A DNA stretch of 64,000 nt from Isoetes taiwanensis (lineage: Eukaryota > Streptophyta > Lycopodiopsida > Isoetales > Isoetaceae), in NCBI GenBank assembly GCA_021234155.1, contig JAJEKV010000201.1:122001-186000 (forward strand). Reading direction: 5' to 3'. Within the stretch, counting starts at the first letter, position 1, and each line of letters starts with the position of its first letter. The translations under genes were made by a program, and so were the position numbers. The notes beneath the pieces were generated by a model. That model ran no database searches, was not told where the DNA came from, and worked only from the letters and a program-made list of their open reading frames with translations. Shown here in pieces: positions 1 through 11,512 of the stretch.

Positions 1-1880
1 TACATTTTAATGAAGTAAGGTTGCTTGGTGATGCGCGCCTCCGTTCCCACCTTGCCAACATTTGCAACGCAGAATCATGCCACTAGATAAACGAGGCATA
101 TTCCGTTCCCACCTCCACTAGACCTAGGGTTGGCCATTCGGGCAACCCAAAAACAAAAAACCTTAATTCTAGCTTGGCAAAATCATAGCAAACAGATGTT
201 ATAATTCAACGGACGAGATGGTCCTAGATGAACGGCCTGGATTTCGATCCAGGCCCTCTCATCCTATTGGTTTTGCTTAAACGGTTTCATTTCCCGCCGG
301 CCCTGTATCCCGCCTTGGCCGCTTTGGTATGTCTATGGCTATGGCGGTGACGATGGCTCCAGCGCTTTGGCTATGGCAATGGCGATGGCGATGGCGCATG
401 TAGCATCTTCTGAACTTAGCAGTAAACAGCGGCCAGAAAATAGTGTTTGCAAATTTGGTGGAGGATGAAGGCGCTGGATTAATACCTTGCTCTGAAATCA
501 GGTGAAGCTTCTGAAGCTTAGCAGTGCACAGAGGCCAGGAAATGGTCTTGGCAAATCCGGTCTGGAATCTGGTTCACATCTATCTCTGGAATCCGGTGAA
601 GCATGAAGACGCTGATCTCCTTTCCTCTTCCCTTTTATTTTTCCTTCAGATTAATCACTGACTGTTTTATTTAAACAGGGACATCCATGGAGTGAAGCAT
701 TGTGATTCATTGTGGCAAAGGCATTCTGCTTGCAGAAAGCTCATGAGAAAATGATCATCTACGGTAAGCCTACCATGCTGCTACCATTTCACTGATCTCT
801 ATTCCTTAACATTTTCATCTTTCTTTGCAGAGAAGCATAAGGCCATAGATCTATGGCTGCTTGCAGCTGTAATCTGGTTGGAAATCTTCCTACGTAAGGC
901 ATTACAGCTTCGAAATGGATCATGAAATGCTGCCCGGGGCTACCACATTGCTTGATTCACAAGCTTTCTAACATCTAAAGGTAATGACAGTCTGATATCT
1001 GTTTATTATATTTGGAGGATAAAGTTGTGGCGTTTCTGGTCGATTACCTGTTATGCAGGTTAGAATCAGTCCTTCAGAGCATATTTGTGCCTCACGACCA
1101 GATTAAGAAGTGCAATTAAAGAAGGTACTTTAACAACAACATCATTTCTGTTAGTATTTGACAAAGACTCATGTTCAATACTTCTTTGTATCAAATGTCC
1201 TGAATATTGAGTTCTTATGTTAAATCCCTCTATCTTTATGCTTCTGTTTGAGCTTGCTTGTAAATTACAAGGTTATTTTTCTTTTTCTCTGTAGCTTGCA
1301 AATGCTTGCTTCTTTCTACATTTCATTAACTTTGTCTTATCTATCTTTTCTCTGCAGGTTGCTGATAAATTAGTGTTGAAATCTTGGACATTCCCCATAA
1401 TGTTGTCAAAGAAAGGATTGACAGAAAGGAGCCAGGCATCGACCAGAGGAAGAAAAGGATGGTTCAGAAAATTTGTTCTTTATAAAGTAAGGAAGGAAAG
1501 GAAAAATTTTTAACGTCCTATTTTTATAGTGCCTATTTTTATTAACTAGGTTTACCATAACATTCTGTTTAGGTGGAAATACCCTAGAGTTGGATTAATA
1601 GGAATACCTGATAAACATTTGAGAGTGCTAGAGATGAATGAGCATCTTTTTAATTGTAGGCCAGAAGTTTCTTTAAAATTTCGCTAACATTGGCTTGTAT
1701 TGCATATCTAAGATTGTTATATCATTGCTTGAATGGATTTATTTGGGTTCAACTCCCAAACAACTTTATTAAAGCATAGTTCTAAGTGAAAAAAAAATTG
1801 TGAGTAGAACAATTGAAAAAACAATGACTATGTGGAAATTTTTTATCTATGGTTATTTGATGCTGTTTTTTGTTTTTTTA
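1..1880. other. Unassigned sequence with exon-like splice signals
   Basis: No long reading frame and no recognisable protein. Several short stretches look like spliced exons: polypyrimidine plus TTTGCAG near 831, TTATGCAG near 1058 and TCTCTGCAG near 1358, with GTAAG-like donors near 762 and 894. A GGCNATGGCGATGG-type degenerate repeat lies around 335-400. It could be a captured gene fragment or a non-coding transcript. I assign no function. Confidence 0.3.
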
Positions 1881-1889
1881 TTAATATAG

Positions 1890-2210
1890 GTTTTCAACAT
1901 GGTTTTCTTTAAAACCATGTATCTTTATTTGAGAAAGACCACATTTGAAAACAACTATTATAAAAAACCACACGTGGATGTTATGTTAAGCCACATGTTA
2001 TTTTTCAGTAAAAACAACACTTAAAAACTATTATCCACGTGTATATTATATTAACACCACATGTTATTTTTTACTAAAAACAATACTTAAAAACAACTTC
2101 TATTTTAAAAATGACATGTGGACATTCTGTTAAACCACATGTTGTTTTCTAGTAAAATAACACTTGAAAACAATACATCGAATTTTTTTAAAAGACTATG
2201 TCAATTTCCT
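1890..2210. repeat. AT-rich degenerate tandem repeat
   Basis: Three to four imperfect copies of a unit of roughly 65-80 bp, each holding CCACRTG, a short AT-rich piece, CCACATGTTRTTTT and AAAACAAYACTTRAAAAC. Copies start near 1971, 2035 and 2114. The 79-codon frame across this area is explained by the repeat and is not proposed as a gene. Confidence 0.6.
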
Positions 2211-2343
2211 ATGCATAGATTTTTTGGAGAAAAACTACACGTTATTTCTAGCATTTTCGGAACAAAACAATGGGTAATTTTTAAGTGTTGTTTTTTTGCA
2301 AAAAAGATACTAAAAAACTACACGTTGAGCAAATTTTGGGGTT

Positions 2344-3271
2344 ATAGTGTCGGATAGAGATTCAAAGTTCATGAGCGCATTCTGGCAAGATTTGTTCAAC
2401 ACGATTCAGACGAAGCTCTCCATGAGCACGACATATCATCCTCAGACGAATGGGCAGACAGAGCGCATGAATCGAATCATAGAAGATATGTTGAGAAACT
2501 ATATCTGGAACAAGTAGTCTAAGTGGGATGATTTCATTCACTTGGTGGAGTTTGCCAATAATAGCGCCAAGCAAGAATCTTCCCAGATGTCCCCTTTCAT
2601 GATTAATTATGGGTACCAATGCTTGACATCAGATACGTGGCACAATCTAGTGTCCAAAGTTGAAGTCTCTCAACAGATGTTATCGGATATGCAGCAGTTA
2701 GTGGAAGAGGTGAGAGGATATCTCCTAGCAACGAGAAGACGACAGAAAGAGCATAGCCGATAAACACAAAACGGTAAGAGAGTTCCAAGTTGGGGACAAC
2801 ATATGGCTGAAGATCAAAGTCAAGCAAGCGAAGCTCCGCATCGGCAATTGCAAGAAACTTGCTCCAAGATGGGCTGGGCCATTCAGGATAACCAAAAGAG
2901 TAGGTAGCCAATTTTACAAGTTGGACCTGCAAGCGCATCTCAAAATCCATAGGGTCTTCCATATAAGTCTCCTAAAGAGGCACATTCCTAATCCAGAGGA
3001 AGTATTGGAGACAATAGAGTTACTGGAAATGACGGATGACCAGCTTGAAATCGTCCCAGAGGTTCTTTTTGACAGGTCCTATAAGAAGACAAGAAGATCC
3101 CAATTTCTCCAATACTTAGTGAAATGGGTGCACTTGCCTGTGGAAGACACTACGTGGGTACTACAATCAGATTTGGAGAAGCAGTACCCCCAATTCATGG
3201 AGCAATGCAAGGGTCGGCTCGTCACCGAAGTAGTCGACACCGAACCGATAGGTGAGTGTGAGGTAGATTAA
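2344..3271 (+). pseudogene. Ty3/gypsy chromovirus pol, 3' part (integrase + chromodomain)
   Basis: Remnant of the polyprotein that integrates the cDNA of a chromodomain-carrying Ty3/gypsy retrotransposon. The first frame (2347 onward) reads as integrase core: SDRDSKFMSAFWQ holds the second catalytic Asp, and YHPQTNGQTERMNR the catalytic Glu. It then meets an in-frame TAG at 2515-2517 and reopens in the same frame (WDDFIHLVEFANNS). Near 2753 the homology moves to another frame, with the integrase C-terminal GDNIWLK and PRWAGPF segment and then a chromodomain (about 3040-3200; EVLFDRSYK, YLVKWVHLP, TTWV). The natural stop follows at 3269-3271. One nonsense codon and one frameshift make it dead. 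The 5' end of the element is outside the window or lost; a polypurine tract and LTR follow as expected. Family call is firm; clade (chromovirus) rests on the chromodomain. Confidence 0.93.
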
Positions 3272-3934
3272 GAAGTCTACTTCCGTCCCACGGAACTAGA
3301 CGAACTTGAGAGATAAGAGGTCATTCAGGCATGCATTGATAGGAAAGCACCTCTAGTCAATGCCTACTACGGGAAGGACACCATCCTTCACGCCAAAGGC
3401 AACTAAAGGTGTAGGCATGAGTGATCATCTTAGGCATGATAGGGTGCTGTCTCCACGGCCAAGATGGAAGAAACATCATCTTCCTACACCGGGAGATTAG
3501 CCTTGCATCCATATAAATTGTAATTAATGGGTGGTTCCCTAATAACCAACTTTAAAATAATTAAATGAATACTGACGTAGTGTTGGATCTGCAGGCCAAT
3601 AGGAGAGTCTAATAGTAGGAAGGTCGCACTGCGAAGACTTGCAACACATGTTTTGTTATAATGTGTGGCAAGGCGACCAAATGGAACCTTAATTAGAGAA
3701 TTTTGGAACTATGTTAATGATGATGGTGTAAACCATAAAATTTTGTGAATAATAGATGATAAAATAAGAGGGTGAGAGATCCCCTTATCATAATAAGATA
3801 TCAAACAAGGATGCTTTTATGAAAATTAAACTTAAATATTACCTTGTGGTAATTATGTTGCAAAAGTATATGCATGGAATGTGTTGCCGGTTTTCAAGGT
3901 GGGGAGACACGTGATGATGAGGACAACATCAATT
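3272..3934 (+). other. 3' untranslated part of the chromovirus
   Basis: About 660 bp between the pol stop and the polypurine tract. No open frame and no recognised motif. Its position is that of the usual non-coding spacer before the 3' LTR. Confidence 0.6.
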
Positions 3935-3948
3935 CAAGGTGGGGAGAT
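3935..3948 (+). promoter_or_regulatory. Polypurine tract of the chromovirus
   Basis: TCAAGGTGGGGAGA(T) lies directly before the TGTGACGT start of the LTR, the place where plus-strand DNA synthesis is primed. The same TCAAGGTGGGGAGA also occurs about 40 bp upstream (3894-3907), so the tract is locally duplicated. Confidence 0.8.
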
Positions 3949-4446
3949 TGTGACGTTCCAGCATAACATACGATCTGAATACGTATATTATACTACCAGT
4001 CACACGTACATGTCACCATGACAAGTACTTGAGAGCCGTAAAGAGTTGCGCCTAGGGGGCAACCTCGTATGTTGCACTTGTATATTAAACATATGCAATT
4101 AAACCCCCTTGCCAAGTGGCAATACCCCATTTGGCTCCTTCTAACCTAACCCTAAAAGTTCATGTATAAGGAACAAAAGGAAAAACCCTAAACCCTTTCC
4201 ATTTTCGCATTAAGCTGCTATTCTGCATTGCCAGGTGCCGCCGAACAATAGTTCCCCCAGGAGCAGTTTTCTTCAGCAAGAACGAAGGCATGGACGCAAT
4301 TCGGGGAGCTAGAGTAAGCCAAGGATCAGATAACCTACGATTTTGTTGTGCAAAGCCGACTCTTAGCCCAGCAACGAGCTAGGATATTATGTTAGATCAA
4401 TCTTAGCAGTCTTGTAGGTCCCAAGATCACCAGCCATAACGAAGGA

Positions 4447-4471
4447 AACAAGGTTGCATATTAAACGGGAG
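4447..4471 (+). repeat. Left terminal inverted repeat
   Basis: Pairs with 12014-12038 with two mismatches in 25 bases. Confidence 0.8.
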
Positions 4472-4821
4472 CAAATCATTGAAACGGGAGCAAAAGGAAT
4501 ATTCCTCAAAGATTCCCCTTTTTTTTTCAAAAAAAGAGCTTAAATGAGGTAAAACTTTTATTTTGGTCATAAAATTGCATTTTGACCTCCCCCCCCCCCA
4601 AAACCACTTATTTTTTTGTGCAAAGAGAAAATTGACTGTGTCAAAGTGATACTTTTCCTAACAGTTAGAATTTACATGGAGTGTGTTTTTAGAAAAAACC
4701 ACTAATTTAAATGTACGTCCTAGACAACATTTTGTTAGCTTGGATTGTATTTCAGAAAAGGTACTTTTAGGTTACAATGAGTCATTCTTTAATGATATAA
4801 TATTTCAAAGTACCAAAATTA

Positions 4822-5331
4822 TATTCCGGAATACACTATTGCTATTCGAGCATAACAGAAGTGTATTCCGGAATACAGTTTTGATTTTGCTCGAATCCAA
4901 AGTGTATTCCGGAATACACTTTTGCTGTACAAGTTTTTGACACTCAACAGTGATCTTGCAATTTTCCAGGTCTTTCGGGTTTTCAGCATTTTCAATGACC
5001 TTGCAATTTTTTTTGTTTCAGTTGATTTGAATGACCTTGCAATTTTATTTGTTTTTTTTTTATGTGGGGATATAGAAATATAGTTCTAATTAATGAAGGG
5101 GTTAGCGAAAGGAACAAATAAGATAACAACAACTAGATTTTTTAGCATTTTCAATTTATCTTGATGACCTTTCAAATTTTTTTTTTGTTTTGTTTTGTGT
5201 GGATACAGGGTCGTAGTTTTAAATAATAAAGGGATTTTGATTTTTTTGTTTTTAAAGCCAGGGATACTGGATTTTGGTTACAAATGATAAGAGGGAAATG
5301 TATTCCGGAATACACTTTGTATTCCGGAATA
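4822..5331. repeat. Left subterminal palindromes TATTCCGGAATA
   Basis: Five exact copies of the 12-bp palindrome at 4822-4833, 4864-4875, 4905-4916, 5301-5312 and 5320-5331, mostly in the context GTGTATTCCGGAATACAC. Repeated short motifs near both ends are typical transposase-binding regions of hAT and CACTA elements. That role here is inferred. Confidence 0.8.
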
Positions 5332-7850
5332 CGTTATGGTGTTTTTTTTTCTGGTTTTGCTGAAGGCGATCTTCCTTTGCAGAGCTCGGGCGACCATTTC
5401 AAAGTGGCGATGGCCTTGACATTGATGCTGGCTACAGGTTGAGCTATGGCGCTGGCCTTCAAAGTCTGTTTGTGCAGTTTAGGGTTTTTGTTCGATTTCG
5501 GCCTGTGTTGAAGCATCTGGCGACTTGGTTGGAGCATCCGGCGACTTCTAACCTTCTGCTAGGTAATTTTCGCAGAGCTTTTTTTCCTAAACCCCTATTT
5601 CTGTGCGAAAATTGGCTATGGTGGAGTCGAGAAGATCCTCTCCTTCCTTTCTAAGGAAAATTTCTTTTTGTTTGCTCGACTTAAGAGAAAACATTAGGAA
5701 ATCGGGGAAACAGACTCCACTTCATTCAAGCTCTCACCTCCCAGAAATTTCATTCATCCAGCAACCTTTCGTGATACGTCATTCCAGATCCCTCATAGTG
5801 TGCTGGCTTCAACATTGAAAGTAGGAAGGCCTGTAAGAACTTTCAATTTATTTCCTTTTTCCAAGTGGATGCATATCTCGTTTGCACCGCATTCCATCAG
5901 CAGAAGTTTGGAGATCCTTTGACAGTGTTTGAGATTGATAAAGCTGGAAACACCAAGCACACGATTTTAGGACTTGATTTAGCTGCTGGACAGAAGCCAC
6001 AATATGTTGTTCCACCATTGGGTTGGTTTGGGGCATCTTTTATTATAATGTTATTGGGTAAGTATGTCGTCAACAAAACCCTAACCCTATTTTTGACCTT
6101 TAGGTTCTGATATATCCGGCAGGGCAGGAGTAAGCTAATCCGGCTGAGGTAGATCCGGCTGGGTTTGAGCAGGGCGGCATGGCTATGAGATTTGGCAGCC
6201 CAGGGCGAAAAGCCATAGAGCAGGGAGCAGCCAAAACAGGGGCAGCCGGATTGAGGCAAGGGGCTGCCGAAATTTGCAAAGGGGCAACTGGGGTAGCCGG
6301 ATTTTGCACAGGAGCAGCTAAATGATTAGTCAGATCTAAGGGCGGATTGATCAGATGGTCTAAAGCTAGAGTTCAGTCTAATGACAAAGCTCACAGCCCT
6401 CTATTCCGCTCGCTCGGGCTGGATTGATTTAAGGCTGGTTCGAACGGCAAAGCTCAAAACTCTCTGTTCTACCGTGGCCGAACTTGCTGTCTCTGGGAGC
6501 ATTCATCGACCAAGCATGGCCTCCAGACCTCCAGCCAGTTCTGTAGTTCTTCTGCTATGCCAGACCACGATTCTTCCTGCCAGTTATTTGTGGTTTTTTC
6601 TGTACGTTCTTTTCCTGCTTTATTTTTGCAACTTATGAATAATCTCAACTCCAGTGTTGAATGGATAAGGATTTTCAAGTATCTTATTTCTTTCCATATT
6701 CTATGTGATGTGCAGTGCAAAAAGGGCTTTGTGCACTAAAAAGCCAGTGGCAAAGGGGACCTAACAGCTTGATCCTATGTGAACAATCAAGTTATAGCAG
6801 TGTTGATTTATGGTTAGGGCTTCAAAGGTACCTGCAGAATGTATCCTCTGTTCTATTTTTGTGCAAGTAGTTTAACACAATGAACTAAGCACAGTTACCA
6901 AAAATGCTCAAGCAAAAGCCAGAACAGCTAGGAAATAAATTGGTCTTCCAATTTCTTCATTTTGGCTATCATGTATCGTAGGTGACTCACTATCTAAATA
7001 TTCTAGGTTGAGTTGCTCACAGAGATCTTTTTTTAAGCAAACCTGAAACTAACACTCCTCCCAAGTTTCATAGATTCCACATTGTTTTCCCACACGAACT
7101 GCATAGAATTTTCTCCTTTTCTTCAGTCTGGCATTTCCATCAATCACCTGAAGGAAAAGAGCAGCAGCTGACATTGTAAGAAACAGAAATGTTCCACCAT
7201 TTTGTGGAACTTCACCCCAGAAATTCAACTTGCTACCCCTCTCATAAAGTGTTCTGCGTCCTTCACCGTCTCAAAACCTTTGAATCGATTATGAGTGTAG
7301 CCTTCTCAGTTGAAGCAAATTCGTTCTGTGATTTGTCTGCTATGCCAGGCCATGATTTACACAGGTCAGTTGAATTGAAAGCTTATGGATTTACACAGAT
7401 TAATTCACGATTTACACAGGGCAGTTGAAGCCGAAGCAAGCCATTTCATATCCCTTGTGAATTTGAGAGGAGATACTTTTAAAGATCCTCCACAATCAAG
7501 ACATTCAGGTAAGGTTCTCTCATCCCTTATTGAGGCTGCCCATAATATTTGAGGCTTGACATTCATTTTCTGCAGGGAATTAGACTTTGGTGTTCCAGCA
7601 TCCCAATGTGAACAATTTAACAGATTCTTGGCACCTCACCTACAACAAGCTCTTTGGTGGGCATCAAGGTCAAATCCTCTAAGAGCAATTAGTTAAATTC
7701 AAAAGCATTCAACAAATTCGATGTCGGCATCATAGTTGTGGACTCAAGCTTTTCAAATTAGCAATGACCAAGAGACCGACTTCAAAGACAACGGAAAAGA
7801 AAGAAAGCAAAATGAATCTAAATGAAAGGAAATGATATAAAGAACTAGCG

Positions 7851-7986
7851 TCTCACAACATTAAAGACCAAGAGCTAAATGCACCCTAGGGCACAAGAAG
7901 AAAACATTGACACCTAGGTCTCACAACATTAAAGACCAAGAGCTAAATGCACCCTAGGGCACAAGAGGAAAACATTGACATCTAAG
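7851..7986. repeat. 68-bp tandem duplication
   Basis: Two near-identical units start at 7851 and 7919 (TCTCACAACATTAAAGACC...). They differ at only a few positions, so the duplication is recent. Confidence 0.9.
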
Positions 7987-8412
7987 CCAACAGTATCATC
8001 ATGTCTTTGTTCATTGACAGGTTCCCAACTTAGCCCTAGCAATGTTGGACTTTATTTTCTATACAAAACTAATGTTCTTGGAATTCTAAAAGATCATTAT
8101 GCTTAGCATGCCACTACAATGTAATAGAATGGTATCCACATTAATCCTTAGCCGCGTGTAAACCTTATGACATTCATATACAAAGCCAATACATGTTTCA
8201 AACACAACCAACCAATGGATTCATAGAACAAATAACCAACCATATTATCATGGGACTTTGCAAGACAACAGAAGCAAACTCTAAAGTCTTGGATGGAATA
8301 ATGGCGCAACATCCACTAGCACCAACATGAAGGGAAAGAGGGAGGGCTTACAATAGCTGGAGCAACACCTCGGTGTCATTGTTGCTTCATCATTTGCAAG
8401 TTTCCAACTTAT

Positions 8413-8440
8413 GCCCAGCAACGCTGGGCACCGTTACTAG
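8413..8440 (+). other. Internal Helitron 3' terminus
   Basis: GCCCAGCAACGCTGGGC hairpin (8413-8429), then ACCGTTA and CTAG (8437-8440) followed by T. It is the same family end as at 10044 but lies inside the larger insertion. Either a bypassed first terminator or a nested copy whose 5' end I could not find. Confidence 0.85.
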
Positions 8441-8559
8441 TTATAAAAATATAGCGTGTGTCTTCCATGGAGACCTAGATCGAACGATTGAGGATTTGAT
8501 CGACCAATGGTGAAGATGACATCTTGACTGTTGCTTCAATAAGATTCACTCAATCTAAC

Positions 8560-9895
8560 AGTGAAGGGGTGAAAGGGGAAAGGAAAAAGGGAAAAGAGAG
8601 GGAAAATGGAGAAAAAAGGAAAAGGGAGGGGAAAAAGGAAAAAGGGCAAAAGGAAAGGGAGAAAGGAAAAGGGGGACATAAAAAAATAAAAAATAGAAAA
8701 TAGAAAAAGAGAAAAGACGAAAATAGAAAAAGGAAGGAGGGAAGTGAGAAAAGAAAAAGAAAAGTGGGGAAGGGAAAAAGGGAAAGGGAAGAAGAAAATG
8801 AAAAAAAGAGAAGGCAAAAGGGCCGAAGGAAAAGAGAAAAGGGAAAAGGGAAGGCAAAAGGGCCGAAGGAAAAGGGAAAGGAAAAAGGGAAACAAAAAAA
8901 AGTGGAGAAAAGGGAAGGGAAAAAAGGCATATAAAAAGGGAAAGGGAAAAAGAAAAGGAAAAGGGCAGGGGAGGGGAAATGGAAGGGCAAAAAGGGAAAA
9001 GAGAAAGGGTTGGGGGAGGAGGAAAAGGGAATGGAAAAGGGGCCATCGAGAAAAGAGAAAGGGAAAGTGGAAGGTGAAAGGGAAGCATAGGAAAGAAAAA
9101 GAAGGGGAGAAAAGGAAAAAGATAAAAAGAAAAAAAGAAGGTGAAAAAGAGGGAAAGAGTGGGAAAAGGAGGAAAAGGGAGTGGGGAAAGGGGAACAAGA
9201 AAAAGGTGGAGAGCAAGGAACGGAAAAAGAGGAAGAAAGGAAGGGAAAAAGAGCATGGGAAAGGGGAAAAAAAAGAAAAGAAAAGGGGAAAGTGGAAGAG
9301 GGAAAGGCGGCGGAGGATCGGGAAAAAAGGAAAAAGGGGCATATAAAAAAGGTGGAGAAATCACGAATGTAAAGAGGCATAAGCAAAGGGAAAGAGAAAG
9401 TGAAAATAAAAAGAAAGGAGGAAAGGAAAAGGGAAAAAGGGTACGGAGAAAAGCGAGAGGGTGGGAAAGGGATGAAAAGAGAAGGGAAAGGAAAAAAAGA
9501 AAATGGACATGGAAAGGGGGGAAGGGAAGGGAAAAAGGCACGAGGGGAAAGGGAGAGGAAATGGAAAAAGAGAAGGAAAAGAGCACAGGGATAAATAGGA
9601 AGAGCATGAAAAGATGTAGAAAAGAGAAGAAAAAAGGGCATGGAAAAAGGGAAAGAGAAAAGAAAAAGAAAGGGAAAAAGGAAAGGGAAAAAGGAAAGGG
9701 AAAAAGGGGAAGGGGAAAGGGAAAGGGAAGGGAAAGTGAGGGAGAAGGGGGCTAAAAAAACAAAAAAGGGAGAAGGTAAAAAAATAACGTGTTGGAAAAA
9801 TAAGAAAAAACAAGGGAAAAAGAAAAAGGAAAGTGTGTAGGATAACGAGGAAAAGGGAAAACACGGGATAGAGCAAAAAGCAAAGGGAAGGAAAA
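8560..9895 (+). repeat. Purine-rich low-complexity tract (about 1.3 kb)
   Basis: Almost all A and G on this strand, in degenerate GGGAAAAGGGAAAGG units. It opens frames of 200 to over 360 codons on both strands (Lys/Glu/Arg/Gly-rich on plus; Phe/Ser/Leu/Pro-rich on minus). These are composition artefacts, not genes. The flanks (TAGCGTGTGTC on the left; ATTTATGAAAAA...ATGTTTCC and the Helitron hairpin on the right) recur around 37.8-40.0 kb, so the tract belongs to a repeat family. Confidence 0.9.
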
Positions 9896-10016
9896 TGGTA
9901 TTAAGTGCACAAAAACCTTTTATAGCTCAACAACACTGGGCTTGGTTTCTATTATATTGATTTATGAAAAAAGTCTGGGCTAAATATGTTTCCGTCCACA
10001 CAGGTTCCCAACTTAT

Positions 10017-10044
10017 GCCCAGCAACGCTGGGCACCATTACTAG
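10017..10044 (+). other. Outer Helitron 3' terminus
   Basis: Hairpin 10017-10033, ACCATTA, CTAG 10041-10044. The T that follows is the host base and resumes the cupin frame, so this is the functional end of the insertion. Confidence 0.93.
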
Positions 10045-10245
10045 TATCCAACTAAAGATATAGATATTAAAGATGGGATTTCTGTAAAATTTGAACCAAG
10101 AGATCCGGAACATCATTATTCACTTGTTGGCTGCACTGCGGCACCAGCATTTCAGTTTGAGGATTTTGAGCTAGCCACTCGTATTGACCCTGTAAACAAG
10201 TATCCTCTAGCTAGCCAATTCATTGAGCTACTAACTGATCCATAG

Positions 10246-11457
10246 AATGAACAAATTTGAGCTTCTTTGACAAGCAGATTCAAAATGGCAAATAAAGTGG
10301 CTGCTATGAAAAATATTGGTTCCGTTCCTGTCTTTATGTAGATCCAATTAGACACTGGCCTTGTGCTTGGCAAAATCTGATATACTATTTTACCATCAAA
10401 TTGCAGGCCAGTAGGAAGGCAGGATATAAGATTTAAGGCATTTTCTCTGGCTGGAGTTGGACAAAGAAGCCGAAGCAAAGATTTAGGTGCAGATTTAGGC
10501 GACGTATTGTAGTTGTTTTGTTAAGTTTATATCTAGGAGAATCTCTAGTTTATTCTTGATATTCCTTATATATTTATTGTTGATTCTTAGCAAAGACTTA
10601 AGTCTAGATTTTCTTAGAGTTCATAGAATTTTGTTTGAAGCGTAGATTTGCAGTTTTTAGTGTGGTCTTAATGTGGAAATTTGCTTAAGAGTTCATTTAG
10701 CTTTCCAGATCTCATGTTAAATTTTTGTGTAGGTTGCTGAAGATGATATGCATATTTTGAAATATAGAATCTGGAGCCTCGAAAGTGACAAACACAGAGA
10801 ATGCAGCCATTCCAATAACTTTACTGGTAGAAGAATGTTTTGGAGAGAAAATTGACCTGAATCCCAAGCAACAAACTTCCCTAATGCTGTGATATGCCTT
10901 TAGCTGTAATAAATTGATCTCATTGTTGTAATATGCCTTTAACTGAGATAAAGGCCATGTCATATTGATATCAATGTTGTGCCTTTAACTGTAATATGGA
11001 CACTGTGCTGTGATATGGACACTGTGCTAGACAATCCCAAGTATCAACTCCACAATGGAACAACCAAAAGAAAATTGCCCAACTTAATAAATTGCTAGTA
11101 GATAACAAGTCCATTAACTAATTTTCTAATGCTTTCTATGTTGTTAAGAAAGTAAAAAAATGATCTAAATTTGTCTTTTGTATGTACATAAAAAATTCTT
11201 AAAAGAACTTCACTTGCTTTTATTTTCAGAACCAAAGCTAAAAATTTAAATGCAATAAGTCTCATTTGCAGCAACAAATTTAACAATAGTACTTACAGGA
11301 AATTCCTTCTTGCATATTTTGAAACATTATTAATGTAAATATTTCAAAACAATATTCAAAATGACACTCTTGGTTTGGTTTGTAAAGGTCTTGTGTAGAT
11401 TGTAAAGCAAAGCTGTAATTCTGAATAGACATTTGCTTTCTCAGTTAAGCAAAAGTG
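10246..11457. other. Interior of the TIR element without a gene
   Basis: AT-rich sequence between the cupin stop and the right subterminal palindromes. Small repeats such as TGATATGGACACTGTGCT near 11000. Nothing recognisable as protein or RNA gene. Confidence 0.5.
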
Positions 11458-11512
11458 TATTCCGGAATACATTTTTGCTTTTTCTAAAAGTCCAAAGTGT
11501 ATTCTCGAGCAC
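11458..11512. repeat. Right subterminal palindromes
   Basis: One exact TATTCCGGAATA at 11458-11469 and a degenerate one at 11497-11512 (GTGTATTCTCGAGCAC), each near TCCAAAGTGT as on the left side. They tie the right end to the same element as the left end. Confidence 0.75.

Larger units (their letters stand above)
6036..10044 (+). mobile_element. Helitron inserted in the DUF985 copy (4.0 kb)
   Basis: 5' end TCTTTTATTATAATG at 6036 follows host A6035. The 3' end has the hairpin GCCCAGCAACGCTGGGC (10017-10033) and CTAG (10041-10044), followed by host T10045. Insertion between A and T without target duplication, a TC start, and a hairpin before CTRR are the Helitron hallmarks. No Rep/helicase is seen, so it is non-autonomous. 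Its 5' terminus resembles those at 19014 and 49921 (TATTATAATGTTAT). It contains a second 3' end at 8440 and a purine-rich tract. The part at 6110-7700 has no recognised genes. Confidence 0.9.
5735..10245 (+). pseudogene. DUF985 (Cupin_5-type) gene copy, split by a Helitron
   Basis: Homologue of the plant RmlC-like cupin family DUF985; enzymatic role unknown. The 5' part is spread over three frames: FRDTSFQIPHSVLAS (from about 5764), then SIYFLFPSGCISRLHRIPS (from 5843), then GDPLTVFEID to GQKPQYVVPP ending at 6035. The 3' part begins at 10045 (YPTKDIDI), runs 66 codons without a stop through HHYSLVGCT and FQFEDFELA, and ends at TAG 10243-10245. Between the two parts sits the Helitron 6036-10044, in the middle of a codon run. 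The frame on the right matches the frame on the left, so the Helitron entered a frame still intact at that point. No introns are visible in the matching region, which suggests a retrocopy or capture from an exon. Two frameshifts upstream, with about four residues missing after AEVW, make it a pseudogene. Confidence 0.88.

Noticed and set aside
6065-6095. Telomere-like AAACCCTAACCCTA
   Set aside because: Only two units; no array.
8110-8132. CACTACAATGTAATAGAATGG, similar to the CACTA terminus at 58250
   Set aside because: No subterminal repeats follow, and it lies inside a Helitron; probably chance.
8536-9876. Open frames of 171-363 codons on both strands
   Set aside because: They arise from a near-pure A/G tract; composition is limited to a few residues, and overlapping frames on both strands are equally open.
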